Shown piece by piece: positions 57,703 to 64,000 of a stretch of 64,000 bases of DNA. The notes below the pieces were generated by a model. The model was given only the letters and a program-made list of their open reading frames with translations. It did not search any database and was not told the DNA's origin. How positions within the stretch are numbered: position 1 is the stretch's first letter; every line of letters begins with the position of its first letter. The DNA is taken from the NCBI GenBank assembly GCA_905160935.1, contig CAJHZI010000200.1, positions 899,001 through 963,000 on the forward strand, read 5' to 3'. A program made the translations under genes and the position numbers. Source of the stretch: Enchytraeus crypticus (lineage: Eukaryota > Annelida > Clitellata > Enchytraeida > Enchytraeidae).

Positions 57703-60700
57703 CTGTACATACACAGAAAACATGAATAGCATACACTACCCATCAATAGCATACACCATCCATCAATAGCATACACTATCCATCAATAGCATACACTACC
57801 CATCAATAGCATACACTACCCATCAATAGCATACACTATCCATCAATAGCATACACAGCATCAATAGCATACACTATCCATCAATAGCATACACTAATAG
57901 CATATGGATAGTGATCCATCTATAGCATACACTGTCCATCAATAGCATACACTATCCATCAATAGCATACACTATCCATCAATAGCATACACTGTCTATC
58001 AATAGCATACACAGCATCAATAGCATACACCATCCATCAATAGCATACACTATCCATCAATAGCATACACTACCCATCAATAGCATACACTACCCATCAA
58101 TAGCATACACTATCCATCAATAGCATACACAGCATCAATAGCATACACTAATAGCATATGGATAGTGATCCATCTATAGCATACACTGTCCATCAATAGC
58201 ATACACTATCCATCAATAGCATACACTATCCATCAATAGCATACACTGTCTATCAATAGCATACACAGCATCAATAGCATACACTATCCATCAATAGCAT
58301 ACACTATCCATCAATGGCATACACTATCCATCAATAGCATACACTATCCATCAATAGCATACACTATCCATCAATAGCATACACTGTCCATCAATAGCAT
58401 ACACTGTCCATCAATAGCATACACTATTCATCAATAGCATACACTATTCATCAATGGCATACACTATTTATCAATGGCATACACTATTCATCAATGGCAT
58501 ACACTATTCATCAATGGCATACACTATTCATCAATGGCATACACTACCCATCAATAGATGCCCGTCGTATACATGTGATACAGAGCAGGACCGGGCTCGG
58601 CCCCAGTTTTCATTCTGCTCCATCCCCAGTTTTGCCAGAGTGAATTAATATTTATAGAGTATTACTTTAAGCTACGCTCCGTACGTTATGCTGAAGTTTA
58701 GTTTAATATATATATATATTATATACGGGGTGGTCCAAGAATAAATTACATCATGGAGAAAAAACTCCATTGTCTTGTAATTTGAAACTTTTAGATTAAA
58801 ATATTTACAAAGACATGAGAATTATAGAAGTATGACCCCCAATCCACCGGAGGTCAATAACTTGACAGAAGCGTTACAGGTTATCTATAATGAGCTACCC
58901 CAGGCTTCTATCAATAAGACACTACAATCATTACTGAAAAGATTGCAGTGATGCATTGTGGTTGAAGATGGAAATTATTTTAAAAAATAACCAAAAGGTC
59001 CTTTTTTGTATCGAAAAATAAAGTAATTAAAAATCCTTCTAATTGAGAAATTTAATAATTAAAATCGCAGTTATAATGTAGAAATGGCTATAGCTCGAGT
59101 TATATTTAATGTAATTCAATAACATATGGAGCTTGTGCGTAGAATTAGACCAGGAATGGTCGCTGAAATTTTTGCATGTCAAACACACATCACGTGCCAA
59201 AATTGTCACACATTTTCTTTAAGAGTGCCATTTATGGAAGCAGTATGTTGTGTACATTGAATATATCCAAATTCATGTATATCAAAGGAGGTTTTAAGTT
59301 TTAAATATATAGATAGTTTTAAATATATATATTAAGTGTATAAATATATCCCTGATATTATCAATAACCAGAGTGGAATAGTTAATAAAAGTGGAAGGAA
59401 GCAGCATACTAATGAATGTTAATGAGGCAGATGAAGGAGTATGTGGAAGAAGCTGATTGGCTAGAAGTAAGAGAGACGCGATCAACGTGGCATGGATGAG
59501 CTCATGATTATCGATATCTTCATCTTCAAGTCACTCCCCGAAAAGCTCTATAAAGATTAATTCACTCAAGCAAACAGGGTGGAAGCAACATGAAAACTGG
59601 GGGTGGTAGGTCCCCCCTGGGGCCGGGCTTGACTTTACACCGAGTGATTTCATACCAGTTTTACATTTTTTACATGAGCTTGTAGGCTAGAATTACAAAT
59701 ATGGCAAGAAATCAATATCTTACAGTAGCTTATATCTTACCCTAAGAAATGCTAGATCTAATTTAACGTCTGTACCACGTGACTGGTCAACAGTTAGAGA
59801 CAGTGGGTTAGTGAAGCCTCTTGTTCAACAGACAAGCGTGTCACCACTCGGTACGTAAAAAACCACATGAAATACACTTTACATTGGTTACACAAATGTT
59901 TACTCTCAAATGTGAGCAGACAGAGACGGTACTGGGGGGTTATACCACCTAAATTCGAATTTCAGCCCCAAACTTTCAACCCGGTGTCCGAATAAGACGG
60001 GGCAGATCATCGAATTTATGTGGCATAGCCACTCAGATCACCTATTCTCCGATCAATATTTTTCTTAATAGAATTCATTTGCGGTTCTAAAAATTCTTAT
60101 GTCAAGAGCACAGCATAGTAGCCGTCGTGCTCTTCTATACCCTCAAGAAATAAAATAAAATAAAAAATTATTTCTCAATACGGTTTAATTTCAAAAACGA
60201 TATTATTAACATTTTACTTCGAAAAGAACTACATAAAATTTAGTAAAAGAAAATTGCAGTTTCCGACTAGACCTTTCCTTTTTTTATTCTCTAAACATCA
60301 TGATAAAACTGATTTAAAATATTTACCTGATCCCGTTAGCTGACCATATTTGAGCAGAGCTTCTTCACGTGATTTGCCTTCAATGCTCTCGAGGTCAGGG
60401 TCTATTGGCTTTTGCAACCTCGAAAGGTCAAATGCATAGATATCCTCTTCGCCTGCACAAGCATTTCCAAACTACTGTGTATACGACTTGTTAATCTTGA
60501 TATCTAGTATCAAGTTAGAATTACTAACAACTAGCTTGATTAATTAGACATAACTTAGAGCAGTAAAGAGATTAAAACAACAGCACAAACAACATTCCAT
60601 TATGGTTCAAAATTTTTGACCCTATTAAGATGCTACACTTGAAGTCATTGTATTTAGATCATGGTTTAGGTAGTAACCTACCATTTAGTTATACCTATTT

Positions 60701-62483
60701 TTTCAGACATCTCTCATGAGATTTTCTCAGTTTTCTTTTTCCAATTTATGAATTTTTCTGTATAGGGAATCTTAGCTGGCAGCTCTTCGGAGATGAAACA
60801 TTACTTGAAAATGGAAGGCTTTAGAAATGCTGCTCAAGAGAAGAAGCAATTAGACTACGTGGTCCAGAGAAAGTCTTTTTGTTTGTTTGGATATATAAAA
60901 TACACCGTACGAGTAAGAGTATTTCCTTGCTTAGTTTTCATTCCAGAATTTTTGGTCGTTTTCGTCATTTTCTTCACTCCTAGGGTAATCGTTGCATTTT
61001 GATGATGCATTAATTACCGCCAGTGGGCGGTGCAAAAAGATTTACATGTATAGATAGTAGGCTAACACTAGTCCAAAGTAGGCCTACATATCAACTAGCG
61101 TTGATATAGAAGAACTTTGATTATCATGCTAAATTAATGATTATGATGCTAAAAATTATTAACTCTAAACTTACATTTCGAGCGCTCTCTTTAACTTTTT
61201 ATTCGTTTAAACTATTTTCTTCTACTGTTTTATGATGATTAACTTTATGACTTTAGAGCTTTTAAAGTATAGGATATAAAGTAGGTTAAGTTTGCATTGG
61301 TCAATAAATTTTTATATGTAATATTGGCTCGACAATATTACATTACATTATTAATATTTATCCCGATCCTAGTTTAACTGGGATTTAAGGGAAGATGATG
61401 ATGATGATGATGTAATATTGGCTAGATCGTCATTGATATCGCTTTAGAGAGATGGAAATGACGTGAACATCTCTTTTAAACTTTCTTCATTATTATTTTA
61501 ACACCTTTGTCACTAAATTGTACCTTGCCGACACTAAAATGTAAGTAATAACACAACTTCTCTTAAGGTGTTAAAATGTCTTCTAGTCAGTAAACATAAG
61601 ACTAAAGAACACTTACCCGCGCCCTCCTCGTCGTATGAGCCCATGGTTTCTCTAATGTCTTGATCGGGTTCAACTAGCAAAATCTTATCATCGTTTCTTC
61701 GCCTCAAGCATACAGCCAACAGCATAGCCAGCAGGGCTGTCAAACACACAAGCGAGTGTACAAATAATTAAATAAATAAACCTCTCTCTAAGTGTTCTGT
61801 CTACTGGCAGGTCCATGATAAATAACGCTTCGTTTTATTTAATCTACGAATGTCTCGAATAATCTTTAGGATGTCTCAATAGCGTAGGGGTAACGTCATG
61901 AAGTTTTAAATGACAGATCCTGAGGCGAATTGAACCCTCGTGGGTTCGAATCCTAGCCGAGCGAAATCTGAGACTAAATTCTCGGACATTCACTGGACTG
62001 GCTATACGGAAAATGGTCTAAATTGCCTAACGGTTTAAACATATGGTACTAAAAGTGATACATATCAACACAGTTGATCATTTCACTATAATGCGTGTTT
62101 ACTTTTTTACTTTACTTTCGAGTGAGGAAACTAACGTTAATTTTAGCTTTGGCTTTAGCTTTAATGTCTCCATTTATCTCTATCTTTCGATTTGCCAGTA
62201 CAATAATGCAGAGACAAAAAGAGAGACAATACCTAAGAGAACAATGCCTAGTACTACAGGGAGAGCTATCTTTAGAGCCAGATTGTCGTCCTTCTCTCCG
62301 CCCCTAGAGCCCTCACTTGTGGGTCCGCCCCCGTCACATACCGGTCCAGCCCAGCCGATAGGACACACGCACTGCGCCACGCCGTCCAGGATGACACAAG
62401 CACCACGCACACAGGGGGTTGGACTGCACGTGGTGAGAGGCACGCATACACCCCCAGACACCATCTGTAGAGGATCGTTACAT
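57389..62483 (-). CDS. classical cadherin, 3' part, 4 exons
   Basis: Cell-cell adhesion receptor of the plasma membrane. Exons in order: 62483-62233, 61736-61617, 60452-60327, 57702-57389. All are GT-AG, with three phase-1 junctions between them, ending in TGA at 57391-57389. The protein runs: an EGF-like module; a hydrophobic span ([12 protein letters not shown] then [11 protein letters not shown] across an intron); a basic stop RRR; a juxtamembrane [19 protein letters not shown]; then [18 protein letters not shown] and [12 protein letters not shown]. The last two are the beta-catenin-binding core of classical cadherins. The juxtamembrane motif corresponds to YDEEGGGE, the p120-catenin site. 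The EGF next to the membrane fits the non-chordate (type III) classical cadherins. Cadherin repeats lie beyond the window. Confidence 0.96.
57728..58558. repeat. minisatellite M4, 20-bp unit, about 40 copies
   Basis: Unit ATAGCATACACTATCCATCA. Variant units (GTCC, ATTC, ATGG) are clustered. A block with AATAGCATATGGATAGTGAT at 57896 and again at 58148 shows a higher-order repeat of about 252 bp. Confidence 0.95.
58729..58985 (+). pseudogene. Tc1/mariner transposase C-terminal remnant
   Basis: TIR-like CGGGGTGGTCCAAGAATAAA at 58728, then a decayed coding piece: [32 protein letters not shown], stop, [10 protein letters not shown]. This matches the usual C-terminal end of IS630/Tc1-mariner transposases. 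Confidence 0.6.
60327..60452 (-). CDS. cadherin cytoplasmic exon
   Basis: Acceptor TTGTGCAG, donor GTAAAT. Phase-1 junctions at both ends. Encodes [20 protein letters not shown] and [10 protein letters not shown], linking the p120 site to the catenin-binding region. Confidence 0.94.
60453..61616 (-). other. cadherin intron
   Basis: AT-rich; a (GAT)n run at 61393-61414 follows a repeat X-like GATCCTAGTTTAACTGGGAT. No gene. Confidence 0.6.
61617..61736 (-). CDS. cadherin exon: end of membrane span and juxtamembrane segment
   Basis: Acceptor TTTGACAG, donor GTAAGT. Encodes [39 protein letters not shown], and ends one base into the Gly codon completed by the next exon (GEED). Confidence 0.95.
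61868..62105 (+). repeat. SINE-2, copy 2
   Basis: AATAGCGTAGGGGTAACGTC, box B GTGGGTTCGAATCCTAGCC, CATTCACTGGACTGGCTATA, GTTGATCATTTCACTATAAT. Lies in the intron upstream of the juxtamembrane exon. Confidence 0.85.
62113..62162 (+). repeat. SINE-1 tail fragment
   Basis: CTTTCGAGTGAGGAAACTAA and CGTTAATTTTAGCTTT, no head, directly after SINE-2. Confidence 0.6.
62233..62483 (-). CDS. cadherin exon: EGF-like module and membrane span
   Basis: Acceptor ACAATTGTAG, donor GTATTG. Encodes [11 protein letters not shown], then an EGF-like pattern with six cysteines ([30 protein letters not shown]), a Gly/Ser/Lys linker and [12 protein letters not shown]. Entered in phase 2 from an exon outside the window. 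Confidence 0.92.
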
Positions 62484-62516
62484 CTACAATTGTGCATAAT
62501 ATGAAAGTATATACGA

Positions 62517-62519
<3 letters not shown>

Positions 62520-62612
<93 letters not shown>
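62520..62612. repeat. (CA)n(TA)n microsatellite
   Basis: CA repeat 62520-62569 followed by TA repeat 62570-62610, about 35 bp upstream of the EGF exon acceptor. Makes an accidental (VC)n open frame. Confidence 0.95.
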
Positions 62613-62659
62613 TAGGAGGGAATTTATTACAAGATGTATGATTTGCAGATGACTGGACT

Positions 62660-64000
62660 GCAGAACAATAATAAGTTTATTTCAGAATCACACGCCACTA
62701 CAATATTACATACAAGTTATAAAAAGTCCAAAATAATATACAGCATGAAATCATATCAGAATAAATATTTCAGTTAAAACCATAGCCAGCACATAGTTAA
62801 TAATTTGTCTATACTATCAGTAATAGTAGTTCTATGTATTTGATCAGAAGTAGAGGCTACCAAAACAGCGACTAGCGCCATCTAGTTGGTTACCTCAAAA
62901 GTACAAATGCAAACTTACATATTAATTTTAAAACTAGTGCAATTTAACAGAAAACTAACATAAATACATAAACTTGTGAGATAAAGCGAAAGAAAGGAGA
63001 TTTTCTAATTCATGTTCTCAACGTATTCCTTAATTTTCCTTAAATAAATATTGGTGGAACTGATTGCCTGTATTTTTTCAGGGAGCATATTCCACAAATG
63101 GGAACATATGTAACTGGTAGTTCTTTTTCCATAGTTAGTATTTGTGTAAGGTTTGTGTAAATTCAACGGTTTCCTCATATTATAATGGGAGAGAGAATTG
63201 GCGAATCTAATCTTTTCTATGAACATTTTTGGTATTTTTTCCGAGCTATGAATACATAGATGAGCAAGTTTTAATAACTTAAAATTACATAGTTGGCGTA
63301 GAGGAAGTGAATCTACTAATTCATATAGTTCAGAAGTTTTAGTTGTTAATTTTTTCTTAAATAGAATTCTTATTATAGAATTATTCATTGTTATCAAATT
63401 ACTGAAGTGAGTGGAGTAGGTATTTCCATAGATTTCAATGCAATACTGAATCTGACTATGAATAAAAGAGTAGTAAATTTTTTTGAGGCAGTGTTTTGGT
63501 AAGAAATCACGAATATTATATAAAATACTGATAAAACCTTTTAGTCTACTACATACCATATCAACGTGGAGTTTCCAAGTAAGGTTTTCATCGAGTATTA
63601 CTCCTAGATATTTAACTTTAGATGTTCTAGAGATCAGGACATTATCTAAAAAGACTTCAAGCTTTTGCGGTATACTGTACCTTTGGTTTGCTTTGTGAAT
63701 AATCATATAGCATGTTTTATCTAAATTTATGCAAACTTTGTTAGCATCGCACCATACTTTAAGTTTTTTATGACATATATTGGCATTCTTTTCGAGCTCA
63801 TTAACATTTTTACCGGCAATAAAAATATTAACATCGTCTGCAAATAACTTAGGCTTATAGTTCCATAGAGCATTTGCCATGTCATTAATATAAATAAGAA
63901 ATAATAGAGGACCTAAAATGCTACCTTGTGGAACCCCACAATTGTTAATTTGCATCTCAGAGCTGGTGTTATTTACATATACATATTGAGGACGATTTTT
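62660..64000 (-). mobile_element. jockey/CR1-like LINE, 3' part, runs off the window
   Basis: Minus strand. The RT domain enters from the right edge ([33 protein letters not shown]), followed by VKYLGVILDENLTWKLHVDM, FIHSQIQYCIEIYGN and TTSYICSHLWNMLPEKIQ to a stop at 63005. About 340 bp of 3' UTR ends near AATAAACTTATTATT (62668). The visible frame is intact over 316 codons, so this is a relatively young copy, related to the broken LINE at 21434-24390. Confidence 0.9.
63005..63998 (-). CDS. LINE reverse transcriptase C-terminal part
   Basis: Open to the window edge (first visible Met at 63955; the frame is open further, VYVNNTSSEMQINN). Contains motif [11 protein letters not shown], motif C FADD, the ILDENLTW segment and the WNxLP C-terminal motif. 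The catalytic motif A and the N-terminal endonuclease lie outside. Confidence 0.9.
   Translation of the reverse strand, partial: NRPQYVYVNNTSSEMQINNCGVPQGSILGPLLFLIYINDMANALWNYKPKLFADDVNIFIAGKNVNELEKNANICHKKLKVWCDANKVCINLDKTCYMIIHKANQRYSIPQKLEVFLDNVLISRTSKVKYLGVILDENLTWKLHVDMVCSRLKGFISILYNIRDFLPKHCLKKIYYSFIHSQIQYCIEIYGNTYSTHFSNLITMNNSIIRILFKKKLTTKTSELYELVDSLPLRQLCNFKLLKLAHLCIHSSEKIPKMFIEKIRFANSLSHYNMRKPLNLHKPYTNTNYGKRTTSYICSHLWNMLPEKIQAISSTNIYLRKIKEYVENMN

Larger units (their letters stand above)
57703..60326 (-). other. cadherin last intron
   Basis: Occupied next to the acceptor by minisatellite M4 (57728-58558), then a Tc1/mariner transposase remnant (58729-58985) and AT-rich DNA. 59000-60326 has no gene; GGCCCCAG/CCCCAGTTTTCAT-containing blocks at 58580-58625 and 59585-59635 look like inverted relatives. 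Confidence 0.7.

Noticed and set aside
57728..58558. CRISPR-like regular array
   Set aside because: No unique spacers; it is a simple tandem minisatellite in an animal gene intron.
58454..58648. Open frame with repeated AYTIHQWHT
   Set aside because: Translation of the 20-bp minisatellite M4.
62180..62571. Protein starting with (VC)n on the minus strand
   Set aside because: The VC run is the CA microsatellite. The real cadherin exon starts at 62483 after an acceptor.

Overview
This is a repeat-rich, AT-rich, intron-rich animal nuclear genome window. There are no bacterial-type operons. Genes are split into small exons with GT-AG introns, and introns and intergenic DNA are packed with LINEs, SINEs, MITEs and minisatellites. 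The cadherin tail and the repeat spectrum point to a non-vertebrate metazoan. I cannot settle the phylum: a sponge, a cnidarian or another invertebrate would all fit.

Host genes. (1) Plus strand, 258-45748: the 3' part of a Golgi alpha-mannosidase II (GH38). It is read here as 15 exons joining into one 712-residue open frame that ends in TAA at 45746-45748. The first part of the catalytic domain lies before the window. (2) Minus strand, 62483-57389: the last four exons of a classical cadherin (EGF-like module, one membrane span, juxtamembrane p120-type site, beta-catenin-binding tail). The ectodomain lies beyond the right edge. The two genes converge on an 11.6-kb repeat-filled intergenic region.

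Mobile DNA. The 19.6-kb mannosidase intron 4 (6267-25907) holds a head-to-tail cluster on the minus strand of three related but clearly diverged non-LTR retrotransposons. They carry a reverse transcriptase with a YLDD box and a C-terminal CCHC plus RPD...D restriction-like endonuclease. Copy A (7304-10631) is frameshifted once, copy B (10661-14040) has one intact 998-codon frame, and copy C (about 19050-16067) is broken. Copies A and B have (TAA)n tracts on both sides and similar 3' hairpins. An unrecognised 600-residue Ser/Pro-rich coding region (16125-14072) ends exactly on a (TAA)11 tract. The same intron also holds a palindromic mariner-type MITE (19838-20596), a jockey/CR1-like LINE split by an LTR-like insertion (24390-21434), and LINE tails.

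Other introns and the intergenic region carry L2/CR1-like LINE ends, a 2-kb hAT-type non-autonomous element with an 8-bp target duplication (40840-42865), a GC-rich inverted-repeat MITE (53495-54189), three or more tRNA-derived SINE families (one with a 5S rRNA-like segment), and several minisatellites, two of which sit directly against splice acceptors.

The host genes serve the secretory pathway (N-glycan trimming) and cell adhesion. Nothing in the sequence suggests that they act together.
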